Below are positions 1 through 8,109 of a stretch of 15,446 bases of DNA, one piece after another. Numbering within the stretch: position 1 is the stretch's first letter; every line of letters begins with the position of its first letter. The translations under genes were made by a program, and so were the position numbers. The notes under the pieces are model-generated. The model was not told the DNA's origin. It saw nothing but the letters and a program-made list of their open reading frames with translations, and searched no databases. The DNA comes from Sulfurimonas sp. UBA2011. Lineage in GTDB: Bacteria; Campylobacterota; Campylobacteria; Campylobacterales; Sulfurimonadaceae. Location: assembly GCA_002335055.1 (NCBI GenBank), contig DDCH01000009.1, forward strand, positions 159,428 to 174,873, given 5' to 3'.

Positions 1-1
1 A

Positions 2-673
2 GAGAATGCTATAAAAGAGAGTAGTTTTAATTTTGAGTCTTTAGATGTAGTAAATACTAAAACAGATACTTTAGTGCATGAGTCACTGACATATAATATT
101 TATGGCGAGGATGCAAAAGAATACCTTTATAAAGACTTTATAGCACCTATAATTAATCTTGGACACTCTGTAATTATGCATATGGCTGTTTTAAAAGAGC
201 TTATTTCTAAACAAAGAAAGTTTGCAGGTAAAAACTGTACACTCAAACTTCCAAATGATTTTTTTAGAGATGAGGGGGCTTTAGAGCTTTTAGAAAACTT
301 ACTGCACCAATATCAAGGTGAAAATAATATAAATTTATCATTTGAAATTGCTGATAATTTTGTAATCAAAAACTTACAACTTGTGAAAAGTTTTATAAAC
401 ATTTTTGATAAGTATGGATATGGATTTGGGATTCACTCCTTTAGTGGAGAGTCAAATGATTATGCATATTTAAAAGAGTTACATCCCTCTTTTATAAAGG
501 CAGATAGCACTTTTTTACTTGACCAATCTAGGGAATCTATGAATACTCTACTTCTAATCACAGACTCATTAGGCATAGAAGTAATAGCAACACTAATAAC
601 AAATAAAAAGCATATAAATGACCTGAAACTATTACATATAGAAAATATTCAAGGAAATAAAGAACAAGACTAG
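2..673 (+). CDS. C-terminal part of a degenerate EAL-domain protein (5' end outside window)
   Basis: The reading frame is open from the window edge, so the GTG at 74 is probably internal and the true start lies upstream. The 223 visible residues follow the EAL (c-di-GMP phosphodiesterase) fold: HESL near 77-88 in place of EAL, FEIAD at 341-355 in place of FEITE, a YLKELHPSFIKAD segment in place of YL..L.....KID, and VIATLIT in place of VIAEGVET. The DDFG acidic pair has become HSFS and several metal-binding acids are gone, so hydrolysis is unlikely. An inactive EAL domain is typical of c-di-GMP receptors such as LapD. The protein ends at IQGNKEQD, just at the QG that normally precedes the last strand and helix of the domain, so it also seems clipped at the C terminus. 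The next reading frame is a TolC-family relic. It may be a receptor or simply a decaying gene. Confidence 0.6.
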   Translation, partial: ENAIKESSFNFESLDVVNTKTDTLVHESLTYNIYGEDAKEYLYKDFIAPIINLGHSVIMHMAVLKELISKQRKFAGKNCTLKLPNDFFRDEGALELLENLLHQYQGENNINLSFEIADNFVIKNLQLVKSFINIFDKYGYGFGIHSFSGESNDYAYLKELHPSFIKADSTFLLDQSRESMNTLLLITDSLGIEVIATLITNKKHINDLKLLHIENIQGNKEQD

Positions 674-680
674 GGTAATT

Positions 681-986
681 ATGAGACACAGCTTAAACTT
701 ATGCAAATTTTTTTTTGATGGATTTGGTACTACTAATAAAGTAGACTAGCAAGAAGCAAGAGTACTAGCAGCAGCATACAACTATATAAAAAAATCAAAT
801 GTCATCGCATTTTAAATGACAAATGCTTACTTAAATGTACTGTATTCTTATGAACTACTTCAAAAAAATAATACATGGGACATAGAGTGTAACTTTAGAT
901 GTACTTTAGGTCGTATGCCAGAAGTGGAATTACTGACTTTAGTGATGGTAAAGAGTAGACAAAAGGTGCAGACACTATCACCTTAA
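681..986 (+). pseudogene. TolC-family outer-membrane secretion protein remnant
   Basis: One frame read from the ATG at 681 gives TolC-like sequence: SLNLCKFFFDGFGTTNK, then after an in-frame TAG (747-749) QEARVLAAAYNYIKKS, then after an in-frame TAA (813-815) MTNAYLNVLYSYELLQ, and finally TLGRMPEVEL. The segments 'FDGFGT', 'AYLNVL.SYELL' and 'GR.P' are characteristic of the outer-membrane factors of type I secretion and efflux systems. Only about 100 residues survive of a protein that is normally above 400, both the N-terminal and the C-terminal parts are missing, and two stops interrupt it, so it cannot be functional. It follows the degenerate EAL gene directly, an order compatible with a former LapD/LapE-like locus. 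The family call rests on motif recognition by eye. Confidence 0.6.
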
Positions 987-1079
987 CAGTAGAGAACCAA
1001 ATAGATACATCAGGAATGTAAGAGGGTTTAAAGCCCATTTGTAGTAGAATGGCCTAAAATAACTATGTAAGGTGTATTT

Positions 1080-1646
1080 ATGGCAGTAATTAGTATGAGT
1101 GATATCAAAAAAGGCGTACGTTTAATCGTAGGAGAAGTTCCTTGTAAAATTGTAGAATTTCAACATGTGAAACCAGGTAAAGGCGCAGCATTTGTTCGTA
1201 TGAAAGCGAAAAGTTTTTTAAATGGTAAAATAGTTGAAAAAACTGTTCATGCTGGGGATAAGTTCGAAATTCCTGTGATTGACTACAAAACTATGCAATA
1301 TCTTTATGATGATGGCGATATGTACCAGTTCATGGATACTGAAACTTACGATCAACTAGGTCTTGAGTATGCACAATGTGAAGAAGCTTCTAAGTGGTTC
1401 AAAGATGGAATCAACGTTGAGATTGTTTTCTTTAGAAACAAGGCTATCTCAGTACAAGCTCCAGAATTTATGGAACTTATAGTAACTGATACACCTCCAA
1501 ACTTTAAAGGTGATACTTCAAGTGGAAGTAAAAAACCAGCTACACTAGAGACTGGTGCAGTTGTTCAAGTTCCTTACCATGTACTTATAGACGATTTAGT
1601 AAAAGTAAATACTATAGACTGTGAGTTCTTAGGAAAAGTAAAATAA
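1080..1646 (+). CDS. efp: Translation elongation factor P
   Basis: This cytosolic factor binds ribosomes stalled on consecutive prolines and promotes peptide bond formation. The 188 residues match the usual length. The N-terminal KOW-like domain carries HVKPGKGAAFVR, and K34 in this loop is the position that is modified in many bacteria (beta-lysyl in E. coli); whether it is modified here cannot be told. Two OB-fold domains follow, ending with the conserved LETGAVVQVP and VNTIDCEFLGKVK stretches. The ATG is preceded by AAGG at 1069-1072 with 7 nt spacing. A weak -10-like TAGAAT lies at 1045-1050. A strong hairpin follows the stop, so efp looks monocistronic. The gene appears intact and sits between decayed DNA and dnaE. 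Confidence 0.97.
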   Translation: MAVISMSDIKKGVRLIVGEVPCKIVEFQHVKPGKGAAFVRMKAKSFLNGKIVEKTVHAGDKFEIPVIDYKTMQYLYDDGDMYQFMDTETYDQLGLEYAQCEEASKWFKDGINVEIVFFRNKAISVQAPEFMELIVTDTPPNFKGDTSSGSKKPATLETGAVVQVPYHVLIDDLVKVNTIDCEFLGKVK

Positions 1647-1651
1647 TCCAA

Positions 1652-1680
1652 GTTTAGAAGAGTTATAAACTCTTCTAAAC
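1652..1680 (+). terminator. Perfect 13-bp hairpin after efp
   Basis: GTTTAGAAGAGTT at 1652-1664 and its exact reverse complement at 1668-1680 are separated by only three bases (ATA). It begins 5 nt after the efp stop. The sequence after the stem (TCTCCACTAAATC) is not a clean T-run, so it may act as a terminator, as an mRNA 3'-end stabiliser, or both. Confidence 0.65.
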
Positions 1681-1738
1681 TCTCCACTAAATCTCTTGAT
1701 CTTCTCAATTTAATAACCTTGCATTAAGACCTTTTTAC

Positions 1739-1744
1739 TATAAT
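1739..1744 (+). promoter_or_regulatory. -10 box of the probable dnaE promoter
   Basis: This is a consensus TATAAT, preceded by a T-rich run (1731-1736), about 37 nt before the dnaE start. A TTGCAT at 1719-1724 is only 14 nt upstream, too close for a standard -35. Campylobacterota promoters commonly rely on the -10 box with weakly conserved AT-rich upstream DNA. A second TATAAT at 1758-1763 is too near the ribosome binding site to be useful. Confidence 0.5.
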
Positions 1745-1780
1745 ATATTTAATATTTTATAATTTTTTGAGGACATCATT

Positions 1781-4700
1781 TTGAGCGCACAACCTTTTAC
1801 ACATTTACATCTTCACACCGAATACTCACTGCTTGATGGCGCAAACAAACTAGTAAACCTTGTAACAGAGGTAAAAGCACTAGGTATGACATCTGTTGCT
1901 ATGACAGACCATGGAAATATGTTTGGAGCCATTGACTTTTATAAGCAAATGGTAGCAGCTGGAATAAAGCCTATCATAGGTATGGAAGGTTATATTCATA
2001 ACGGTGAAGAGTTAAATGATCGTAGCTCTAGGCAGCGTTTTCACATCTGTTTATATGCTAAAAACAAGATAGGCTATCAAAACCTAATGTACCTCTCTTC
2101 TCAAGCATATATTCACGGTATGTACTATTTTCCTCGAATTAACAAAAATATTTTAAAAGAACATAGTGAAGGGCTTATTTGTACTTCTGCATGTTTACAA
2201 GGTGAAGTAAACTGGCACTTAAACCTATCAAACGAACGTAATGTTAAAAATGGTGCTCTAGGTTATGAGGGTGCACTCAATGTAGCTCGTGAGTACCAAG
2301 ACATATTTGGTGATGATTTTTACCTTGAACTTATGCGTCATGGTATTGGAGATCAACTCTTTATAGATGAACAGATACTTAAAATTAGTAAAGAAACAGG
2401 GATAAAAGTAGTCGCTACAAATGACACTCACTATACTTATCCAAATGATGCACAATATCATGAGGCATTTATGTGTATCGGGATGAATAAACTCTACGAT
2501 GACCCAAACCGAATGCGTCACTCAGTACATGAATTTTATCTCAAAAGTCCTGAGCAAATGGCACTTATATTTGCTGATATTCCTGAGGCTATAACTCATA
2601 CTCAAGAGATAGCAGATAAGTGTGAAGAGTATGTGCCTATCGTTAAAACGCCAACACCTCCTAACTTTAAGTTTACAAAAGAGTATGCAAAAGAAGAGGA
2701 TCTGGACATAAATCATGAAGATGATGCTCCTTTAGCTGAGAATGCTAGTGAAGATGAAAAAAAACTTCATATGTTAGGTGCTGATAAAGATGATGCTGAG
2801 TACTTCATATATAAGTGTCGTGAAGGACTTGTACACCGTCTTAAAATTGTACCCCAAGAGAAACATACTGAGTATAAAGAGCGTTTAGAGTTTGAGATGG
2901 ATATCATAAACTCTATGAAATTTCCTGGTTATATGATGATTGTTTGGGATTTTGTGGCAGAGGCAAAACGAATGGGTATAGCTGTTGGACCAGGACGTGG
3001 TTCTGCTGCTGGAAGTTTAGTTGCATTCTCACTAAACATCACTGACATTGACCCGATGAAGTATGACTTGCTATTTGAGCGTTTCCTAAATCCAGAACGT
3101 GTATCAATGCCGGATATCGATATGGACTTTATGCAGGCTCGACGTGGAGAAGTTATAGACTATGTTGTTGAGAAGTATGGACGTAATCAAGTGGCTCAAA
3201 TCATCACTTTTGGCTCACTTCTTGCAAAGGGAGTTATTCGTGATGTTGCTAGGGTTTTAGATATGCCACTCTCTCAAGCTGACAAAATGGCAAAACTTAT
3301 TCCAGATGAACTTGGAATCACTTTAAATGGTAAAACAAAGGGTGGGGAGTTTAAAGATGGAGCTTTTCAAAAAGAACCAAAAATCTCTGAACTTATTAAT
3401 GAAGATGCAAATGCAAAACGTGTTTGGGAGTTTGCAAAAAAACTTGAAGGGCTTAAGCGAAACGCAGGTATTCATGCGGCTGGTGTTGTTATATCTAACG
3501 AAGAACTTTGGAAAAAAACACCTATTTATAAACCATCTGGTGAAGATACATTTGTAACTCAGTACTCTCTAAACTATATGGAAGATATCGACCTCATTAA
3601 GTTTGACTTTCTTGGTTTAAAAACTCTTGATGTTATCCAAAACGCAGTAAAACTTATTAAACGTCGTTATGACAAAGTTGTTAACTGGGATGAGATAGAT
3701 GTTGATGATGCTGGCGTTTATGCTGCTATTCAAACGGGTGAGACTGTGGGAATGTTCCAGATAGAGTCGAGTGGTATGCAAGACCTTAACCGTCGTCTTC
3801 GTCCGGATAATTTTGAAGACCTTATCGCCGTTCTTGCTCTCTATCGTCCTGGACCTATGGAGTCTGGAATGCTTGATGACTTTATCGAGCGTAAGCACGG
3901 TAGAAAAAAAGTGTTTTATCCATTTGAAGAAGTGAGTTTTGACCTGCTTAAAGACACACTTGGACCAACATATGGAATGATTGTTTATCAAGAGCAAGTA
4001 ATGCAGATAGTGCAGATTATCGGTGGTATGAGTCTTGGTGGAGCGGACATTGTTCGTCGTGCTATGGGTAAGAAAAAAGTTGAAGAGATGGAAAAGTACA
4101 ACCGTCTTTTCTCTGAGGGTGCTCAAAAACTCGGCCTGGATTATAAACTGGCATCAGACCTATTTAAACTCATAGAAAAGTTTGCAGGGTATGGTTTTAA
4201 TAAGTCACATTCAGCCGCTTATGCGATGGTGACATTTCAAACTGCATGGTTAAAAACTTACTATCCAAATGAGTTTATGGCAGCACTACTCACTTCAGAC
4301 AAGGACAACACAGATAAGGTTGTGCGTTACATAGATGAAGTAAAACGCATGGGTATAGAACTTGGTCCCCCAGATGTATGTGACTCTCAGTTAGAATTCT
4401 CTGCTATCACTAAAGATGGAAGAGACATCGTTCTTTTTGGTCTTGGTGGGATTAAGGGAGTAGGATCTGCTGCCATTGAAGCAATGCTAATAGAGCGTGA
4501 TCAAAATGGTGACTATAGTGACTGGCAAGATTTTCTAAATAGAATCGAGCCATCAAAGGTAAATAAGCGGGTTATTGAGGCTATGATAAAGTCCGGTGGT
4601 TTTGATAGATATGGTTACAGCCGTAAAGCACTTCTTGACCAGATAGAACTCATAGTAGATACTGCTAAAAAATCAAGCGAAGCGAAGAAAAATGCAGTAG

Positions 4701-5413
4701 GAAGTCTTTTTGGAGATGATGAAGATATAACAACGGTAGAACTTCATCTTAAAAATTCTGACGAGTATGAACTCAAAGAGATTTTAGAGTTAGAAAAAGA
4801 TACTCTAGGGTTTTATGTTTCTGGTCACCCAATGGATGATTTTAGAGAAGAGATGAACGAATTAAACTATACTCTCTCTTCAGAACTAGAGAATATAAAA
4901 GATGGTTCCCAAGCTATCTTTATCGGAAAAGTAGAAGATGTTGTAACAAAGATAAGTAAAAAGGGAAATCAGTTTGGTATAGTAAACCTGATGGACTTCC
5001 ATGGAAATATGGAGATCATGCTTTTTTCAGATAAGTTAGAAAAACTAGAGCAGATGAACCAAGAAGAACCCATAGCATTTAAAGGTCGCATAACCATAAC
5101 AGATTTTGGAGCACGTATAAACATCAGTAAAATCATGACACTTCAAGAGGCAAAACGCGAGACAAAAAAAGTTAAAAAAGAGATACAAGAAGCACCACCA
5201 GTATCTATAAATCTCTCTGTTAGACTCGATGCTAATCCAACTGTTTTAGACTCACTTTATCAGTTGATAAACCAACACAGAGGAAACCGCCCTCTAAGTA
5301 TAACGATAGTCTCAAAACTTCACAATGTGGTGATAGACTCAGCCATACATGTTGACTCTAAAATATTAGCAGCCCTTGAGGGTAATGCTGATATTAATGT
5401 TTTAGGAGCATAA
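1781..5413 (+). CDS. dnaE: DNA polymerase III alpha subunit (replicative polymerase)
   Basis: This is the catalytic subunit of the chromosomal replicase. At 1210 residues it is close to the family length. The start is a TTG, with GAGGA at 1769-1773 and 7 nt spacing; the PHP domain begins immediately after it (THLHLHTEYSLLDGA, H8/H10/H12), so no other start fits. In order: PHP domain (about 1-290, with AMTDHGNMFGA and NDTHY), an acidic linker (about 300-345), palm and fingers with GPGRGSAAGS (near 403), PDIDMDF (D445, D447) and KFDFLGL (D609) as the polymerase acidic residues, a helix-hairpin-helix region (about 915-950, PSKVNKRVIEAMIKSGGFD), an OB fold (about 1043-1115) and a C-terminal domain. 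Apart from the linker no interruption is seen. The M18 aminopeptidase gene follows after one base, so the two are co-transcribed. Confidence 0.98.
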   Translation: MSAQPFTHLHLHTEYSLLDGANKLVNLVTEVKALGMTSVAMTDHGNMFGAIDFYKQMVAAGIKPIIGMEGYIHNGEELNDRSSRQRFHICLYAKNKIGYQNLMYLSSQAYIHGMYYFPRINKNILKEHSEGLICTSACLQGEVNWHLNLSNERNVKNGALGYEGALNVAREYQDIFGDDFYLELMRHGIGDQLFIDEQILKISKETGIKVVATNDTHYTYPNDAQYHEAFMCIGMNKLYDDPNRMRHSVHEFYLKSPEQMALIFADIPEAITHTQEIADKCEEYVPIVKTPTPPNFKFTKEYAKEEDLDINHEDDAPLAENASEDEKKLHMLGADKDDAEYFIYKCREGLVHRLKIVPQEKHTEYKERLEFEMDIINSMKFPGYMMIVWDFVAEAKRMGIAVGPGRGSAAGSLVAFSLNITDIDPMKYDLLFERFLNPERVSMPDIDMDFMQARRGEVIDYVVEKYGRNQVAQIITFGSLLAKGVIRDVARVLDMPLSQADKMAKLIPDELGITLNGKTKGGEFKDGAFQKEPKISELINEDANAKRVWEFAKKLEGLKRNAGIHAAGVVISNEELWKKTPIYKPSGEDTFVTQYSLNYMEDIDLIKFDFLGLKTLDVIQNAVKLIKRRYDKVVNWDEIDVDDAGVYAAIQTGETVGMFQIESSGMQDLNRRLRPDNFEDLIAVLALYRPGPMESGMLDDFIERKHGRKKVFYPFEEVSFDLLKDTLGPTYGMIVYQEQVMQIVQIIGGMSLGGADIVRRAMGKKKVEEMEKYNRLFSEGAQKLGLDYKLASDLFKLIEKFAGYGFNKSHSAAYAMVTFQTAWLKTYYPNEFMAALLTSDKDNTDKVVRYIDEVKRMGIELGPPDVCDSQLEFSAITKDGRDIVLFGLGGIKGVGSAAIEAMLIERDQNGDYSDWQDFLNRIEPSKVNKRVIEAMIKSGGFDRYGYSRKALLDQIELIVDTAKKSSEAKKNAVGSLFGDDEDITTVELHLKNSDEYELKEILELEKDTLGFYVSGHPMDDFREEMNELNYTLSSELENIKDGSQAIFIGKVEDVVTKISKKGNQFGIVNLMDFHGNMEIMLFSDKLEKLEQMNQEEPIAFKGRITITDFGARINISKIMTLQEAKRETKKVKKEIQEAPPVSINLSVRLDANPTVLDSLYQLINQHRGNRPLSITIVSKLHNVVIDSAIHVDSKILAALEGNADINVLGA

Positions 5414-5414
5414 A

Positions 5415-6677
5415 ATGAAAAAAGAAGATTTTAACGAAGGGCTTTTAGGATTTTTAGATGCCTCGCCAACACCTTTTCATGCGACATCAAATATGTCTAT
5501 GATGTTATCAAACGCAGGTTTTCTACAACTAAATGAAGTAGATAAGTGGGAACTAGAAGTGGGTCAAAAGTACTATGTAACTCGTAACGACTCTTCTGTT
5601 ATCGCGTTTACTTATCCTAAAGAGCAAAAAAACTATGTGATGGTTGGGGCTCATACTGACTCACCAAACCTAAAACTTAAACCAAATCCCGTTATAAAAG
5701 AACATGGTGTTGTAAAGTTTGGAGTAGAGTCTTATGGTGGACTTTTACTTACTCCATGGTTTGATAGAGATCTCTCTTTAGCGGGTCGTGTTTCTTACTT
5801 AAACTCTGAGGGTGAGATAAAAGAGACACTTATAAATGTGCAAAAAAGTATAGCAACTATACCTTCTCTTGCAATTCACTTAGATGATAAGGCAAACAAG
5901 GATAAAACTGTAAACAAACAGACCGATATATGTCCAGTGCTTACTACAAATGATGACTTTGAGTTTGATGAGTTCTTAAGGTGGCAACTGAGTAAAAATG
6001 AGATTTTAGATGTCAAAGAAGTGTATGCGAGTGAGCTTTCTTTTTATGATACTGCGAAGGCTGCATTTCTTGGTCTACATGATGACTTTATAGCGAGTGC
6101 AAGACTTGATAACTTACTCTCATGTTATGTTGGAATGTTAAGTATCTGTAGTGTTGATGCAAATAAACCAATGCTATTTATCGCATCAGACCATGAAGAG
6201 GTTGGAAGTGAATCTACATCAGGAGCAGCGGGGAGTTTTTTAGAGTCTACACTTAAACGAATGTTCCCTGATATGGATGAGTATATGAATATGATAAGAA
6301 CTTCTATGATGATTAGTGCAGATAATGCACATGCCATTCATCCAAACTTCTCTTCTAAACATGATTCAAAACATGCACCGTATATTAACAAGGGTGTTGT
6401 TATAAAAATAAATGCTAACCAGAGATATGCTTCAAACTCAGTAACTATCTCAAAGTTTATGGATAGTGCTAAAAGTATTAATGAACCTCTGCAAAACTTT
6501 GTAACAAGAAGTGATATGGGATGTGGCTCAACCATAGGACCAATCACTGCAACAAGACTAGGAATAGAGACTATAGATGTTGGACTCCCAACCTTAGGAA
6601 TGCACTCTATCCGTGAGTTAGCAGGAAATGCAGATGCACATTCACTTTATAAAATACTAGTTGCATTTAAGAACTAA
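5415..6677 (+). CDS. apeB: M18-family aminopeptidase
   Basis: This predicted cytosolic zinc aminopeptidase releases N-terminal (often acidic) residues from peptides. Family features in the 420 residues are: DASPTPFHA at the N terminus, GAHTDSPNLKLKPNP (H80, D82), SARLDN (D232), ASDHEEVGSESTSGAAGS (E261 catalytic acid, E262), SADNAH (D303), RSDMGCGSTIGP and GMHSIRE (H397). All the metal-binding and catalytic positions expected for M18 seem to be present. The ATG lies one base after the dnaE stop, and its ribosome binding site AGGA (5404-5407) is inside the dnaE 3' end, which suggests coupling. The stop overlaps the next start by one base (TAATG). The substrate range cannot be read from the sequence. 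Confidence 0.93.
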   Translation: MKKEDFNEGLLGFLDASPTPFHATSNMSMMLSNAGFLQLNEVDKWELEVGQKYYVTRNDSSVIAFTYPKEQKNYVMVGAHTDSPNLKLKPNPVIKEHGVVKFGVESYGGLLLTPWFDRDLSLAGRVSYLNSEGEIKETLINVQKSIATIPSLAIHLDDKANKDKTVNKQTDICPVLTTNDDFEFDEFLRWQLSKNEILDVKEVYASELSFYDTAKAAFLGLHDDFIASARLDNLLSCYVGMLSICSVDANKPMLFIASDHEEVGSESTSGAAGSFLESTLKRMFPDMDEYMNMIRTSMMISADNAHAIHPNFSSKHDSKHAPYINKGVVIKINANQRYASNSVTISKFMDSAKSINEPLQNFVTRSDMGCGSTIGPITATRLGIETIDVGLPTLGMHSIRELAGNADAHSLYKILVAFKN

Positions 6678-7660
6678 TGTCAACAATAACCCCTGAAGAA
6701 CTTAATGTTTTAATCGAGCAGACTTATAAGGTAGAAGGGGAGTTTAATGAACTTAAAGCCTCGTATGAACACCTTCGTGATACGGTTGAAAAAGTTGTTG
6801 AGTTTTTACCAAATGCTATTTGGATAGTAAATAGTGATGGTACTATTTTTTTACAAAACTCTCAAGCACGCTCTCTTTGGGAACTTCTAAAACTATTAGA
6901 GTATAAAAATGAGGACTACGAACTCAAGTTTAACTCCTGCTCATACCTTATAAAAAGCTCTTCATATAAAGATAAAATTATGCTCTCTGCTACAGATATT
7001 ACAGAACAAAAATGCAAAGAAAATCTTGCAACTATGGGACAGATGGCAGCACATCTTTCTCATGAGATACGTAACCCAATTGGGGCTATTTCTTTGATGA
7101 GTTCAACCCTTAAAAAAAGAGTTATTCCTGAAAATATACCCATAGTAGAAGAAATACAAAACTCAGTTACTAGAATTGAGAGAATCATAAAAGCAACATT
7201 GATGTTTTCTAAGGGTGTTGAAGCGACAAAAAAAGAGTTTAAGTGGAGTGAGTTAAAAACATCTATAGATATGTCTGTTGGTTATTATGCTTACTCTAAA
7301 GAGATAAAGTTTGTATTTCCCGAGTTAGATTTTACTATAAACGCAGACAAAGATCTGCTTGATATGCTTTTTTCAAACTTTATTATTAATGCTATTGATG
7401 CGATAGAACAAGATGAGGATGAAGAAGGGCTTATTGAGCTCTATTACACAAGTGATGAGATGTATCATATATTTACTATTTTTGATTCGGGTGTTGCTAT
7501 AGAAAACAAAGAGAATCTTTTTGAAGCCTTTAAAAGTACCAAACTTAAGGGCAATGGTCTCGGACTTGTACTCTCAAGACAGATTGCTGAAGCTCATGGT
7601 GGTTCTGTAAAGTTAGTAGATAGTGTAAAAAAGTGCTTTGAAATAAAAATATTTAAATAA
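6677..7660 (+). CDS. flgS: FlgS-like sensor histidine kinase (probable flagellar sigma-54 regulon kinase)
   Basis: This 327-residue kinase has no membrane segment, so it should be cytoplasmic. An N-terminal coiled-coil-like stretch (about 1-40) leads into a short PAS-like domain (EFLPNAIWIVNSDGTIFLQN, about 42-110). The H-box is MAAHLSHEIRNPIGAISLM, with phospho-acceptor H129. The ATP-binding domain has the N-box NFIINAIDAI, a G1 box FDSGVAI and a G2 box KGNGLGLVLSRQIAEAHGG. Soluble size, PAS layout and the SHEIRNP..SISL-type H-box fit the FlgS family, which phosphorylates FlgR to turn on sigma-54 flagellar genes in Campylobacter and Helicobacter. That specific assignment is by recollection of the family; the histidine kinase call itself is firm. 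The start overlaps the apeB stop by one base. The G1 box has alanine (A274) where a second glycine is usual. Confidence 0.75.
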   Translation: MSTITPEELNVLIEQTYKVEGEFNELKASYEHLRDTVEKVVEFLPNAIWIVNSDGTIFLQNSQARSLWELLKLLEYKNEDYELKFNSCSYLIKSSSYKDKIMLSATDITEQKCKENLATMGQMAAHLSHEIRNPIGAISLMSSTLKKRVIPENIPIVEEIQNSVTRIERIIKATLMFSKGVEATKKEFKWSELKTSIDMSVGYYAYSKEIKFVFPELDFTINADKDLLDMLFSNFIINAIDAIEQDEDEEGLIELYYTSDEMYHIFTIFDSGVAIENKENLFEAFKSTKLKGNGLGLVLSRQIAEAHGGSVKLVDSVKKCFEIKIFK

Positions 7661-7716
7661 TTCTCACCAAGTCGCCAATTATTGTTTATTCTAAAGGATG
7701 TTATTTAAAAGTATGA

Positions 7717-8058
7717 CATAGATTACTTCAAAAAAAGTATGAAGATACACTCTATCAGATGACATATAACCCTTTAACAAAACTTCCAAATAGAATACAA
7801 CTCAATAATGACTGTGAGTTTGAAACAAATCAAACACTTATTTTGATAGATATCATAGATTTTAGTTTGATAAATGGTACTAGTGGATTTATAATTGGCG
7901 ATATGGTACTCAGAGAATTAGCCGCTTTTCTTCATGCTATGTATGCTGATGAGTATAATATTTATTATCTTGAAGCAGACCTTTAAAATCGTTATAAAAG
8001 GTTGGAAATAATATTTCCTCAACTTATCTCTCTTTTTAATGAATATTTCACTTTATAG
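7717..8058 (+). pseudogene. GGDEF-domain (diguanylate cyclase) remnant
   Basis: The frame following a stop at 7714-7716 reads LLQKKYEDTLYQMTYNPLTKLPNR, then LILIDIIDFSLINGTSGFIIGDMVLRELAAFLHAMY and NIYYLEADL, then a TAA at 7984-7986. This is the first half of a GGDEF domain: DPLTxLPNR, the D.D.F...N...G...GD.VL substrate-binding helix region and the strand leading to the signature, where YYLEADL occupies the place of YRLGGDEF. The GG(D/E)EF residues and the whole second half are missing. The frame stays open to a TAG at 8056-8058 without clear homology, and upstream domains are absent. It is a decayed gene, with no sign of a ribosome binding site at the ATG of 7759. The intact-looking stretch 7759-7986 alone would make 75 residues, but without an active site. 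Confidence 0.65.
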
Positions 8059-8109
8059 GGAACTGGTTAAAACTTACTTTACTAGAAGTTGGCATGTAAG
8101 GGTCGTATA

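Noticed and set aside
74..673. GTG at 74 as the true start of the EAL protein
   Set aside because: The frame is open to the window edge, and the codons just upstream read as normal coding sequence (DVVNTKTDTL) leading into the EAL motif.
1719..1744. Classical sigma-70 promoter with -35 TTGCAT and -10 TATAAT before dnaE
   Set aside because: The spacer is only 14 nt. Only the -10 box was kept.
3617..4126. Minus-strand ORF of 169 residues inside dnaE
   Set aside because: It lies wholly within the conserved polymerase coding region and has no recognisable protein features; it is an antisense shadow.
7759..7986. Functional 75-residue GGDEF protein
   Set aside because: The GG(D/E)EF signature and the second half of the domain are missing, and coding similarity begins upstream of the ATG, after a stop.
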